Shown here: one piece after another, positions 15,368 through 22,703 of the stretch
Layout of the letters: every line of letters begins with the position of its first letter
Position numbering within the stretch: the stretch's first letter is position 1
Assembly (NCBI GenBank): GCA_036518955.1
Contig: DATDMG010000218.1
Location: forward strand, 1-31,486
Reading direction: 5' to 3'
DNA: 31,486 nucleotides
Source of the DNA: DATDMG01 sp036518955
GTDB taxonomy: Bacteria; Actinomycetota; Actinomycetes; Actinomycetales; Kineosporiaceae
Notes under the pieces: generated by a model
Told to the model about the DNA's origin: nothing
The model's database searches: none
What the model saw: the letters and a program-made list of their open reading frames with translations, nothing else
Program-made: the position numbers and the translations under genes

Positions 15368-16449
15368 AGCGTCACGACCGACCGGAGCACCTGGCCGTGG
15401 TGCATCTTCGTGAAGGCGGCCTCGACGTCGTCCAGGCCGATGGTCTCGCTGACGAACCGGTCCAGGGGCAGCCGGCCCTGCAGGAACAGGTCGATGAACA
15501 TCGGGAAGTCCCGGCTCGGCAGGCAGTCGCCGTACCAGGACGACATGAGGGCGCCGCCTCGGCCGAAGACGTCCAGCAGCGGCAGCTCGAGCGTCATCGT
15601 CGGGGTGGGGACGCCGACCAGGACCACGGTGCCGGCGAGGTCCCGGGCGTAGAAGGCCTGCGTGTAGGTCTCCGGTCGGCCCACCGCATCGATCACGACG
15701 TCCGCGCCGTTGCCGCCGGTGAGGCCCCGGATCGCCTCCACCGGGTCGGTCTGGCCGGCGTTCACCGTGTGGGTGGCCCCGAACTCGCGCGCCCAGGCGA
15801 GCTTGGTGTCGTCGACGTCGACGGCGATGATCGTGTTGGCGCCGACCAGCCGGGCCCCGGCGATGGCCGCGTCGCCGACCCCGCCGCAGCCGATCACCGC
15901 GACCGAGTCCCCGCGCTGGACCCTGCCGGTGTTGACGGCCGCCCCGAGCCCGGCCATCACGCCGCAGCCGAGCAGTCCGGCGACCTGCGGCGGGGCCGCG
16001 GGGTCGACCGTGGTGCACTGGCCCACGGCGACGAGGGTCTTCTCGACGAACGCGCCGATGCCGAGGGCGGGGGACAGCTCCGTGCCGTCCTCGAGCGTCA
16101 TCTTCTGCTTGGCGTTGTGGGTGGCGAAGCAGTACTGCGGCCGCCCACGGCGACAGGCGCGGCACTGCCCGCAGACCGCCCGCCAGTTGAGGATCACGTA
16201 GTCGCCGACGGCGATCTCCGTCACGCCCTCGCCCACGGCGTCGACGATGCCGGCCGCCTCGTGCCCGAGCAGGAAGGGGAAGTCGTCATTGATCCCGCCC
16301 TCCCGGTAGTGCAGGTCGGTGTGGCAGACGCCGCAGGCCTGGATCCGGACGGTGGCCTCACCCGGACCTGGATCCGGGACGACGACCGTCTCCACGCTGA
16401 CCGGTGCCCCCGCGCTCCGGGCGATGACGCCCCGTACCCGCTCCGCCAT
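15364..16449 (-). CDS. mscR: S-(hydroxymethyl)mycothiol dehydrogenase (mycothiol-dependent formaldehyde dehydrogenase)
   Basis: This 361-residue zinc medium-chain dehydrogenase oxidises the formaldehyde-mycothiol adduct with NAD, and some members also reduce S-nitrosomycothiol. The catalytic zinc site has Cys42 (ACGVCHTDLHYREGG) and His63-Glu64 (LLGHEAAG). The structural zinc site has Cys93, Cys96, Cys99 and Cys107. The Rossmann segment is VIGCGGVGDAAIAGARLVGA, with Asp in IAVDVDDTK, which prefers NAD. CHTDLHYREGGINDDFPFLL and ATHNAKQKMTLEDGTELSPA are near-invariant in the mycothiol branch and separate it from glutathione-dependent enzymes. ATG 16449 follows AGGAGG. It heads a two-gene operon with the MBL hydrolase and confirms a mycothiol-producing host. 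Confidence 0.95.
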   Translation of the reverse strand: MAERVRGVIARSAGAPVSVETVVVPDPGPGEATVRIQACGVCHTDLHYREGGINDDFPFLLGHEAAGIVDAVGEGVTEIAVGDYVILNWRAVCGQCRACRRGRPQYCFATHNAKQKMTLEDGTELSPALGIGAFVEKTLVAVGQCTTVDPAAPPQVAGLLGCGVMAGLGAAVNTGRVQRGDSVAVIGCGGVGDAAIAGARLVGANTIIAVDVDDTKLAWAREFGATHTVNAGQTDPVEAIRGLTGGNGADVVIDAVGRPETYTQAFYARDLAGTVVLVGVPTPTMTLELPLLDVFGRGGALMSSWYGDCLPSRDFPMFIDLFLQGRLPLDRFVSETIGLDDVEAAFTKMHHGQVLRSVVTL

Positions 16450-16807
16450 GTGCGACCTCCTGCGTCGGTGTGATCGTGGTGCCTGGACGGCGCCCGCTCG
16501 GGGCGCGCCCCGACCCTAACCGTCACCGGGGACCGAACGGCAGCAGGGCCTGGGCGGGGCGCTGGTGGTACGAACCCGGCGGGTCGCGCCGGCACGACAC
16601 GCCCGGCCGATGCGCGTGGCAATGAGTAGTCGACCACTACTCTGAGTTCGCCACGCCGGGTTTCACCAGCCGCCTGGTGAAGCCCTGACCTCTAAGGCAC
16701 AATGGTCGCCAGCATGATGCCGAGCATGACTGCACCTGCTCCGTTCTGGCGCCGCCACCGCGAGGTCGTTGGGGAAGACGCACCTCGAATGAGTGGAGGA
16801 GGTCCAG
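16450..16807. promoter_or_regulatory. Divergent promoter region with two inverted repeats
   Basis: This 358-base gap separates mscR (minus) from the DUF3145 gene (plus). It contains GAGTAGT-CGACC-ACTACTC (16624-16642), a 7-base perfect inverted repeat, and TTCACCAG-CCGC-CTGGTGAA (16662-16681), a perfect 8-base hairpin. Both are at lower GC than the flanks. Either could be an operator for a regulator encoded elsewhere. I see no gene here; a short frame from 16702 has no ribosome-binding site. Confidence 0.5.
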
Positions 16808-17311
16808 ATGGCCGGTGCCATCACGCGCGGGGTCTTGTTCGTGCACTCTGCGCCGCGTGCGCTATGTCCACACATCGAGTGGGCCGCCGGCGGCGTCCTT
16901 GGTGTGCGTCTTGGTCTTGACTGGATACCGCAGCCCGCCGCTTCCGGCCTCTTTCGTGCGGAGCTGTCCTGGCAGGCCGAGCAGGGCACCGGAGCTCGGC
17001 TCACCTCGGCGCTGCGGGGCTGGGCGCGCCTGCGGTACGAGGTCACCGAGGAGGCGAGCCCCGGGGCGGACGGGGCGCGCTGGAGCCACACCCCGGAACT
17101 CGGCATCTTCCATGCGGTGACCGACGTCCACGGGAACGTCGTCGTCCCCGAGGATCGGGTGCGGGCCGCCATCGATGCCGCGGACGGCGACCCGGCCGTC
17201 GTCGTGCGCGAGCTGGACCTGGCCCTGGGCCGAGCCTGGGACGAGGAGCTGGAGCCGTTCCGGTACGCCGGTGACGGTGCGCCCGTCCGCTGGTTGCACC
17301 GCGTCGGCTGA
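16808..17311 (+). CDS. DUF3145 domain protein
   Basis: The 167-residue protein starts at ATG 16808 with GGAGGT upstream. It reads MAGAITRGVLFVHSAPRALC, then HIEWAAGGVLG and WIPQPAASGLFRAELSWQAE. The C-terminal half includes GIFHAVTDVHGNVVVPEDRV and ELDLALGRAWDEELEPFRYA. This is the actinobacterial family DUF3145, whose function is not known. Its genes commonly sit beside the fatty acid synthase operon, as here, where it converges on fabF. That conserved neighbourhood suggests a link to lipid metabolism or its control, but no catalytic motif is visible. It seems cytosolic; there are no membrane segments or signal peptide. Confidence 0.9.
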   Translation: MAGAITRGVLFVHSAPRALCPHIEWAAGGVLGVRLGLDWIPQPAASGLFRAELSWQAEQGTGARLTSALRGWARLRYEVTEEASPGADGARWSHTPELGIFHAVTDVHGNVVVPEDRVRAAIDAADGDPAVVVRELDLALGRAWDEELEPFRYAGDGAPVRWLHRVG

Positions 17312-17318
17312 CGCCGCC

Positions 17319-17382
17319 GCCGGCTGTGATCATGCACGCCGGCTGTGATCATGCACGCCGGCCGTGATCACTGGACGCCGGC
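17319..17382 (+). repeat. TGATCA-centred tandem repeat array
   Basis: GCCGGCTGTGATCATGCAC occurs twice head to tail (17319-17337 and 17338-17356), followed by a diverged third copy ending TGATCACTGGAC (17357-17376) and another GCCGGC. An inverted relative, TGATCACAGCCGGC, lies at 17571-17584. These lie in the gap between the convergent DUF3145 and fabF genes. Confidence 0.75.
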
Positions 17383-17530
17383 CTCCCGGTGCGACGTCTG
17401 CCCGGTTCCCGCCGATCCGCCGCCGACCCGCCGCCTCCTCGGCGGCCGTTCTGGGGATCGTGAGGTCGGCGGCGGGCGCCCGGTCACCCGTCAGGGTGAG
17501 CCGAAGGCCCATGAACCATTCGGGCAGCAC

Positions 17531-17562
17531 CTACGGCGCCGCTCGGACGAGCGGCGCCGTAG
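17531..17562. terminator. 14-bp perfect stem hairpin
   Basis: CTACGGCGCCGCTC (17531-17544) pairs perfectly with 17549-17562 around a GGAC loop. It lies between two convergent genes and is a strong candidate for a bidirectional terminator of DUF3145 and the fab operon. Confidence 0.65.
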
Positions 17563-17570
17563 GGATCGAG

Positions 17571-17605
17571 TGATCACAGCCGGCTGGCGTGATCACGCCA
17601 GCCGG
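17571..17605. terminator. 26-bp perfect palindrome at the fabF end
   Basis: Bases 17580-17592 are the exact reverse complement of 17593-17605, beginning CCGGCTGGCGTGA with TGATCA at the centre. It is preceded by TGATCACAGC (17571-17580), so two TGATCA cores lie close together. It sits seven bases after the fabF stop and could end that transcript, or be a genome-wide intergenic repeat. Confidence 0.6.
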
Positions 17606-17612
17606 GGGCGGG

Positions 17613-18863
17613 TCAGGCGCTGCGGAAGACGATCGCCGCGTTGTGGCCGCCGAACCCGAAGGAATTGTTGACCGCCACGAGGTCGCCGTAGGGCAGGGTG
17701 CGCGGGTCCTTGCGGACGACGTCCAGGCTGACCTCGGGGTCGAGGTCCTCGACGTTGATCGTCGGTGGCGCCAGCCGGTGGTGCAGCGCCAGAACCGTGA
17801 AGATGCTCTCCAGCGCGCCTGCTGCGCCGAGCAGGTGCCCGGTCATCGACTTGGTCGCGGACACCGACACGCCGTCCGTGGCGTCGCCCAGGGCGGCCCG
17901 GATCGCCCGGACCTCGGCGATGTCGCCGGCCGCGGTGGACGTCGCGTGCGCGTTGACGTGGACGACGTCGCTCGGGCGGGCGTCCGCCGCGGTGAGTGCG
18001 TCGGTGATCGCTCGGGCCGCGCCCGTGCCCTCGGGGTCGGGGGCGGCGATGTGATGGGCGTCGGAGGTGATTCCGCTCCCGGCGAGCTCGGCGTAGATGC
18101 GTGCGCCACGGGCCCGGGCGTGCTCCTCCGCCTCCAGCACGAGGAGGGCGGCGCCCTCCCCGAGGACGAAGCCGTCCCGCGCCGAGTCGTAGGGCCGGGA
18201 TGCCGTCTCGGGGGAGTCGTTGCGGGTGGAGAGGGCCTGCATCGCGGCGAAGCCGGCGATCGGCAGCGGGTGCGTGGCGCACTCGCTACCGCCGGCGACG
18301 ACCACGTCGGCGCGGCCGCTGCGGATCATTTCCAGCGCCGCGCCGATGGCCTCCGCGCCGGACGCGCAGGCCGAGACCGTGGTGTGCACCCCGGCGCGGG
18401 CGCCGAGTTCGAGGCTCACCGCCGCCGCCGCGCCGTTGGCCATCAGCATCGGCACGGTGAGCGGGAACACCCGCCGCGGGCCTTTCTCCTTGAGCGTGTC
18501 GTAGGCGGTCAGCAGGGTCCAGATCCCGCCGATCCCGGTCGCCACGATGACGCCGAGCCGGTCGCCGTCGAGGTCGGGGGTTCCCGCGTCCTGCCATGCC
18601 TCCCGCGCGGCCACCAGCGCCATCTGGCCGACCGGGTCGAGACGGCGCGCCTCCACCCGGGTGAGCACCCCGGTGACGGGGAGGGCGAGCTCGGCCGCGA
18701 AGGTGACCGGCAGGTCGTAATCGGCGACCCAGTCGTGCTTGAGGGTATGCGTTCCTGACGTACCGGCGAGCGCGGCCTGCCACGTGCTGGGCACGTCGCC
18801 GCCCAGCGGGCTGGTGGTGCCGAGCCCGGTGACGACGACCCGGCGCTGCGTGTGGGTGGCCAT
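17613..18863 (-). CDS. fabF: Beta-ketoacyl-ACP synthase II
   Basis: The product is a 416-residue condensing enzyme of type II fatty acid synthesis. It adds malonyl-ACP to acyl-ACP with loss of CO2. The active-site triad is visible: Cys166 in TVSACASGAEAIG, His306 in VNAHATSTAAGD, His343 in SMTGHLLGAAGA. The glycine-rich NNSFGFGGHNA closes the fold. The start at ATG 18863 follows AGGGGA and gives the usual VVVTGLGTTSPLG at residue 9 onward; an upstream extension overlaps the intergenic hairpin. It is the last gene of fabD-fabH-acpP-fabF. A strong hairpin in the gap after acpP may reduce its expression relative to ACP. Confidence 0.95.
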   Translation of the reverse strand: MATHTQRRVVVTGLGTTSPLGGDVPSTWQAALAGTSGTHTLKHDWVADYDLPVTFAAELALPVTGVLTRVEARRLDPVGQMALVAAREAWQDAGTPDLDGDRLGVIVATGIGGIWTLLTAYDTLKEKGPRRVFPLTVPMLMANGAAAAVSLELGARAGVHTTVSACASGAEAIGAALEMIRSGRADVVVAGGSECATHPLPIAGFAAMQALSTRNDSPETASRPYDSARDGFVLGEGAALLVLEAEEHARARGARIYAELAGSGITSDAHHIAAPDPEGTGAARAITDALTAADARPSDVVHVNAHATSTAAGDIAEVRAIRAALGDATDGVSVSATKSMTGHLLGAAGALESIFTVLALHHRLAPPTINVEDLDPEVSLDVVRKDPRTLPYGDLVAVNNSFGFGGHNAAIVFRSA

Positions 18864-18924
18864 GACGTTCCCCTGTCCTGTGCGTGGGTGATGCGGCTCG
18901 GTTCGATCAGAGGGTGCCCGCGGA

Positions 18925-18958
18925 GGGTGCGCGTCCGCCCCGGGGCGGCCGCGCACCC
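18925..18958. terminator. Intercistronic hairpin between acpP and fabF
   Basis: GGGTGCGCG (18925-18933) pairs with CGCGCACCC (18950-18958), and inside it CCGCCCC pairs with GGGGCGG (18935-18948), leaving one unmatched pair between the two. It begins seven bases after the acpP stop. It could act as a partial terminator or an mRNA 3' stabiliser favouring acpP. Confidence 0.65.
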
Positions 18959-18964
18959 GAGGGC

Positions 18965-19213
18965 TCAGACCTGAGCGGACTGGATGTACGAGACCGCGTC
19001 GCCGACGGTCTTGAGGTTCTTGACGTCGTCGTCCGGGATCCGCACGCCGAACTTCTCCTCGGCGTTCACCACGATAGTCATCATGGACAGCGAGTCGATG
19101 TCCAGGTCGTCGGTGAACGACTTGTCGAGCTGGACGGCGTCCACGGCGAGACCCGTCTCCTCGTTGACGATCTCGGCGAGACCGCTGAGGATCTCCTGCT
19201 CGCTCAGTGCCAT
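18965..19213 (-). CDS. acpP: Acyl carrier protein
   Basis: The protein has 82 acidic residues. Ser41 in LDIDSLSMMTIVVNAEEKFG takes the 4'-phosphopantetheine arm, and the following helix II is the binding face for the Fab enzymes. The start is ATG 19213, with GAAGGAG a few bases ahead. It carries growing acyl chains between FabD, FabH, FabF and the reductases encoded elsewhere. It lies third in the operon, followed by a strong hairpin before fabF. Length and sequence are as expected for an actinobacterial type II ACP. Confidence 0.96.
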   Translation of the reverse strand: MALSEQEILSGLAEIVNEETGLAVDAVQLDKSFTDDLDIDSLSMMTIVVNAEEKFGVRIPDDDVKNLKTVGDAVSYIQSAQV

Positions 19214-19319
19214 GCCTGTGCTCCTTCTCGTGCGGGGGTGATGAGCCCGCCGGATCGTGGCGGGGGTTCGGGGACGGCGACGCTGCCGAACACGGCCGGA
19301 CGTGCCGCGGGTGGGACGG

Positions 19320-20354
19320 TCAGGGGAGTTCGACCACCTGTGCCGCGTACGTCAGCCCGGCGCCGAAGCCGATCAGCAACGCCAGCCCACCGGACGCGAC
19401 CTGCCCCTCGGCCAGCATCTGGTCCATCGCCAGCGGGATCGACGCGGCCGAGGTGTTGCCGCTGTCCGCGATGTTCCGGGCGACGTGGACGTGCTGGGGC
19501 AGGGCGAGCTGCTTGGCCATCGCATCGACGATCCGCACGTTGGCCTGGTGCGGGATGAACGCGCTGAGAGCCGCGGCGGTCAGCCCGGCGGCGTCCAGTG
19601 CCTTCTGGGCGATCGGCGACATCTGCCAGACGGCCCACCGGAAGACGGTCTGGCCGGCCATCGTCAGGTACGGCCAGGACGCGCCCTCGACGTCCCGGTA
19701 CTCGGTCCAGCTCGACCGGTTGACGATCGCCTCCCAGTTGGAGCCGTCGGAGCCCCAGACGGTCGGGCCGATTCCGGGCTGGTCGCTCGGCCCGATCACC
19801 ACGGCGCCGGCGCCGTCGGCGAAGATGAAGGCGGTGGACCGGTCCGTGACGTCGGTGAAGTCCGACAGCTTCTCCACCCCGATGACCAGCACGTGCCGGG
19901 CGGACCCGCCGCGCACCATGTCAGAGGCGAGGCTCACCCCGTAGCAGAAGCCCGCGCAGGCCGCGGAGACGTCCAGGGCGGCGGCCGGTCCGGCGCCCAG
20001 CCGGTGGGCGATCAAGGTGGCCGCGGACGGCGTCTGGTAGAGGTGGCTCACGGTCGCCACCAGGACGGCGTCCACGTCACCGGGGGCCAGCCCGGCGCGC
20101 TCGATGGCCACCCGGCCGGCGGCCTCGGCCATGTCGGCCACCGACTCGTCCGGCGCGGCCCAGCGCCGGGTGACGATGCCGGAACGCTCTCGGATCCACT
20201 GGTCCGAGGAGTCGATGCGCTGGCAGATCTCCTCGTTGGTGACCACGCGCTCGGGCCGGTAGGACCCGACCGAGAGGATCCGGCTGTGGGTGGCGCCGGC
20301 GGCCGGGGCGATCCGGGGGCCGGCGGGGGGGCGAGCGCCGAACGGTTCGCTCAT
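19320..20354 (-). CDS. fabH: Beta-ketoacyl-ACP synthase III
   Basis: The 344-residue enzyme starts fatty-acid chains by condensing an acyl-CoA with malonyl-ACP. The triad is Cys133 in DVSAACAGFCYGV, His269 in FIPHQANVRI and Asn300 in DSGNTSAASIPLA. An N-terminal extension of about 20 residues (Pro/Ala-rich) precedes the first strand, THSRILSVGSYRPERVVTNE. The ATG overlaps the fabD stop as ATGA, indicating translational coupling. In actinobacteria FabH usually accepts branched primers such as isobutyryl-CoA, giving iso and anteiso fatty acids; the pocket cannot be judged here. It is followed by acpP after a gap of about 106 bases. Confidence 0.95.
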   Translation of the reverse strand: MSEPFGARPPAGPRIAPAAGATHSRILSVGSYRPERVVTNEEICQRIDSSDQWIRERSGIVTRRWAAPDESVADMAEAAGRVAIERAGLAPGDVDAVLVATVSHLYQTPSAATLIAHRLGAGPAAALDVSAACAGFCYGVSLASDMVRGGSARHVLVIGVEKLSDFTDVTDRSTAFIFADGAGAVVIGPSDQPGIGPTVWGSDGSNWEAIVNRSSWTEYRDVEGASWPYLTMAGQTVFRWAVWQMSPIAQKALDAAGLTAAALSAFIPHQANVRIVDAMAKQLALPQHVHVARNIADSGNTSAASIPLAMDQMLAEGQVASGGLALLIGFGAGLTYAAQVVELP

Positions 20355-21355
20355 ACGGTGACTCCTGCGGAATCGGAAGTGACAACGGAATCCGCCGGGT
20401 CACCCGCGGTGTCGGCGGTCTCGGCGATCAGGGCCCGCGCGGCGTCCAGGTCGTCCGGTGACTTCAGCGCCACGGTACGCACCCCGGGCAGGGCGCGTTT
20501 GGCCAGCCCGGTCAGCGTGCCGGCCGGGCACAGCTCGATGATCCCCGTGACGCCGGCCGAGCCCAGCGCGTCCATGCAGGCGTCCCAGCGGACCGGGTTG
20601 CTGACCTGGTGGACGAGCCGGGTCAGCGCCTGGGCACCGTCGACGACGGGCGCGCCGTCCGCGTTGGACAGCAACCGGACCCGTGGGTCACCAGGCCGGA
20701 CGCCGGCCGCGAGCGCGGTGAGGGTGGCGACGGCGGGCTGCATGTGGTGGGTGTGGAACGCGCCCGCGACCCGCAGCGGGACCACCCGGACCCGGGCCGG
20801 CGGGGCGGCCGCCAGGGCGGCCAACTGGTCCAGCGTGCCGGCGGCGACCGTCTGCCCGGCCCCGTTCGCGTTGGCTGCGGTGAGCCCGTGCTCGGCGAGG
20901 GCGGCCATCACCTGCTCGGGCGTGCCGCCGAGGACGGCACTCATCCCGGTCGGCGTCCGGGCGCTGGCCTCGGCCATCGCCCGGCCCCGCTCGCGGACCA
21001 GGACCAACGCCTGCTCCGCGCGGAGGACGCCGGCGAGCACCGCGGCGGTGAACTCGCCGACGGAGTGCCCGGCGACCGCCGCGGCCCTGGCGGCGACGTC
21101 GTCGCCGAGGGCCGCGGCCGACACCAGGCCGGCGGCGACGATCAGTGGCTGCGCGACGGCGGTGTCCCGGATGGTGTCCGCGTCGGAGGTCGTCCCGTGC
21201 GTGGCGAGGTCGATCCCGGTGACGGCGGACAGCCAACTCAGGTGATCGGCGACCCCGGGCAGGTCGAGCCAGGGCGTGAGGAAGCCGGGCGACTGGGACC
21301 CCTGACCGGGGCAGACGATGGCGAGCACGGCTCCCAGGGTGGCCGGTGCCGGCAT
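20351..21355 (-). CDS. fabD: Malonyl-CoA:ACP transacylase
   Basis: The product has about 334 residues. AIVCPGQGSQSPGFLTPWLD is the first conserved block. The nucleophile Ser98 lies in AGHSVGEFTAA, and the catalytic His201 in VAGAFHTHHM. It moves malonyl from CoA to ACP. The start is not certain: ATG 21355 lacks a strong ribosome-binding site, and GTG 21328 would begin directly at the first strand (VLAIVCPGQ), as in many relatives. The C-terminus ends with a 30-residue Asp/Ala/Ser tail. It is the first gene of the fab operon. An inverted repeat 40-60 bases upstream (21395-21415) is a candidate regulator site. Confidence 0.94.
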   Translation of the reverse strand: MPAPATLGAVLAIVCPGQGSQSPGFLTPWLDLPGVADHLSWLSAVTGIDLATHGTTSDADTIRDTAVAQPLIVAAGLVSAAALGDDVAARAAAVAGHSVGEFTAAVLAGVLRAEQALVLVRERGRAMAEASARTPTGMSAVLGGTPEQVMAALAEHGLTAANANGAGQTVAAGTLDQLAALAAAPPARVRVVPLRVAGAFHTHHMQPAVATLTALAAGVRPGDPRVRLLSNADGAPVVDGAQALTRLVHQVSNPVRWDACMDALGSAGVTGIIELCPAGTLTGLAKRALPGVRTVALKSPDDLDAARALIAETADTAGDPADSVVTSDSAGVTV

Positions 21356-21394
21356 GACGTGCCGCCGACGCCGCGGACGAAGCTTGCAGCCCCG

Positions 21395-21415
21395 CTTTGG
21401 AGGATACCTACAAAG
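21395..21415. promoter_or_regulatory. Candidate FasR operator upstream of fabD
   Basis: Read on the minus strand, CTTTGTAGG-TAT-CCTCCAAAG is a 9-3-9 inverted repeat with one mismatch. It includes the stop codon of the PucR-type regulator gene (TAG 21408-21410) and ends 40 bases before the fabD start. In Streptomyces the equivalent regulator FasR controls fabDHPF and binds ahead of fabD; that this repeat is its site is inference. Confidence 0.55.
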
Positions 21416-22583
21416 CCGGGCCGCGAGGACGGCTGGCAGCGAGCCGACCAGCGACGATGGCCACCTGGAGGATGAATCCGTCCCTCGAGTCGGCCGGGTC
21501 CCAGCCGGTGAGATCGGCCACACGCCGTAGTCGGTAGCGTACGGTGTTGGGGTGCACGAACAGTGCGCGGGCGGTCGCCTCCAGGCTCCGGCCGTGTTCC
21601 AGGTAGCTCGCCGTCGTCTCCAGCAGGGGCACCTCGGACTCGGCCAGCCGGAGGTACACCCGGTCCACCAGGGTGCGGCGGGCGGTCGCGTCGCCGCTCA
21701 GCACGCGCTCGGGGAGCAGGTCGTCCGCCGCGACCGGACGCGGCGCGCCCGGCCAGGCCCGAGCGGCCACGGCGCCGGCCAACGCGGCCCGCGCCGAGCG
21801 CCCGGCCTCGGTGAGCCCGCGGCCGGCCGGCCCCTGCACCACCGGGCCCGGGCCGAAGAGGTCGGCGAGCCGCTGCACGACCACCGCCGGGTCACCATGG
21901 TGCCCGAGGACGACGACGAGCCGGTCGCCCTGGACGCCGACCAGCGCCTCCGCCGAGGCGGCCGCGGCGGCGCGGCGGACGTCGTCCACCACGTTCTCGA
22001 CCGGACCCTGCGGTGTCGCCCCGACCAGCACGGTGACCCGCTCGGGCTCGGCCCAGCCCAGGGCGGCGGCCCGGGACCGAAGGGCGTCGTCCGCCTCGCC
22101 ACGCACGAGCGCGTCGACGACCAGGGCCTCCAGCCGGGCGTCCCAGGCGCCGCGCATCTCCGCCGCCCGGGCGTACACCTCGGCCGCGGCGAACGCCACC
22201 TCCCGGGAGAACCGCAACATGGACTCGCGCAGGGCCGCCTCGCCCCCCGGGGCGGCCAGGGCCAGCGCCTCCACCTCCACGGCGTCGACGACCGTGCGCA
22301 GCATCTCCAGCGTCTGCTGCAGCGAGATCGACCGCATCAGCTCCCGCGGAGCGATCCCGAAGACATCGGCGCTGAGCGCAACGTTCGGGCCGGGCCCGGC
22401 GTACCAGGCCACGAACCCGGCCACCGCCTGTTGGGCGACCAGGCCCACCCAGGAGCGGTCCTCGGGCGGCAGGGCGCGGTACCAGGGGAGCGTCTCCTCC
22501 ATCAGCTGGACGCTGGCCGTGGCCAGCGCACCCGCGTTCCGGCGCAGCCGGGTCAGGGTGGCGTCGGAGGGTGCCACGGTCAC
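21408..22583 (-). CDS. fasR: PucR-type transcriptional regulator, FasR-like
   Basis: About 391 residues from GTG 22583 (GTG 22577 or a longer frame from 22685 are alternatives). The N-terminal half is a helical region of unknown ligand. A GGDEF-like central part follows (VTVLVGATPQGPVENVVDDV onward). The C-terminal 55 residues hold the PucR HTH: YLEHGRSLEATARALFVHPN, then TVRYRLRRVADLTGWDP. Position directly upstream of fabD in the same orientation matches Streptomyces FasR, an activator of the fab operon thought to sense acyl-CoA level. Its stop codon lies within the inverted repeat at 21395-21415, so fabD probably has its own promoter inside the end of this gene. Confidence 0.85.
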   Translation of the reverse strand: MTVAPSDATLTRLRRNAGALATASVQLMEETLPWYRALPPEDRSWVGLVAQQAVAGFVAWYAGPGPNVALSADVFGIAPRELMRSISLQQTLEMLRTVVDAVEVEALALAAPGGEAALRESMLRFSREVAFAAAEVYARAAEMRGAWDARLEALVVDALVRGEADDALRSRAAALGWAEPERVTVLVGATPQGPVENVVDDVRRAAAAASAEALVGVQGDRLVVVLGHHGDPAVVVQRLADLFGPGPVVQGPAGRGLTEAGRSARAALAGAVAARAWPGAPRPVAADDLLPERVLSGDATARRTLVDRVYLRLAESEVPLLETTASYLEHGRSLEATARALFVHPNTVRYRLRRVADLTGWDPADSRDGFILQVAIVAGRLAASRPRGPAL

Positions 22584-22703
22584 CGTTCCAGGATAGGCGG
22601 GCCACGGGCCCCCGGCGGGGAGGCCCGGCGCCCGATCGGCCGTGACCGCGGGACGACGTGACCGCCTGACCAGCGTGACGTCCACCCCGGCCCGCCGCCG
22701 TGC

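Noticed and set aside
14741..16165. One long fused minus-strand frame joining part of mscR with the MBL hydrolase
   Set aside because: The upstream part is out of frame with the dehydrogenase. Two separate genes overlapping by GTGA explain the sequence better.
16702..16920. Short leader-like frame before the DUF3145 gene
   Set aside because: No ribosome-binding site and it overlaps the start of the DUF3145 gene in another frame.
19257..21245. Long plus-strand frame opposite fabH and fabD
   Set aside because: The minus-strand frames carry complete Cys-His-Asn and Ser-His active sites; the opposite frame has none.
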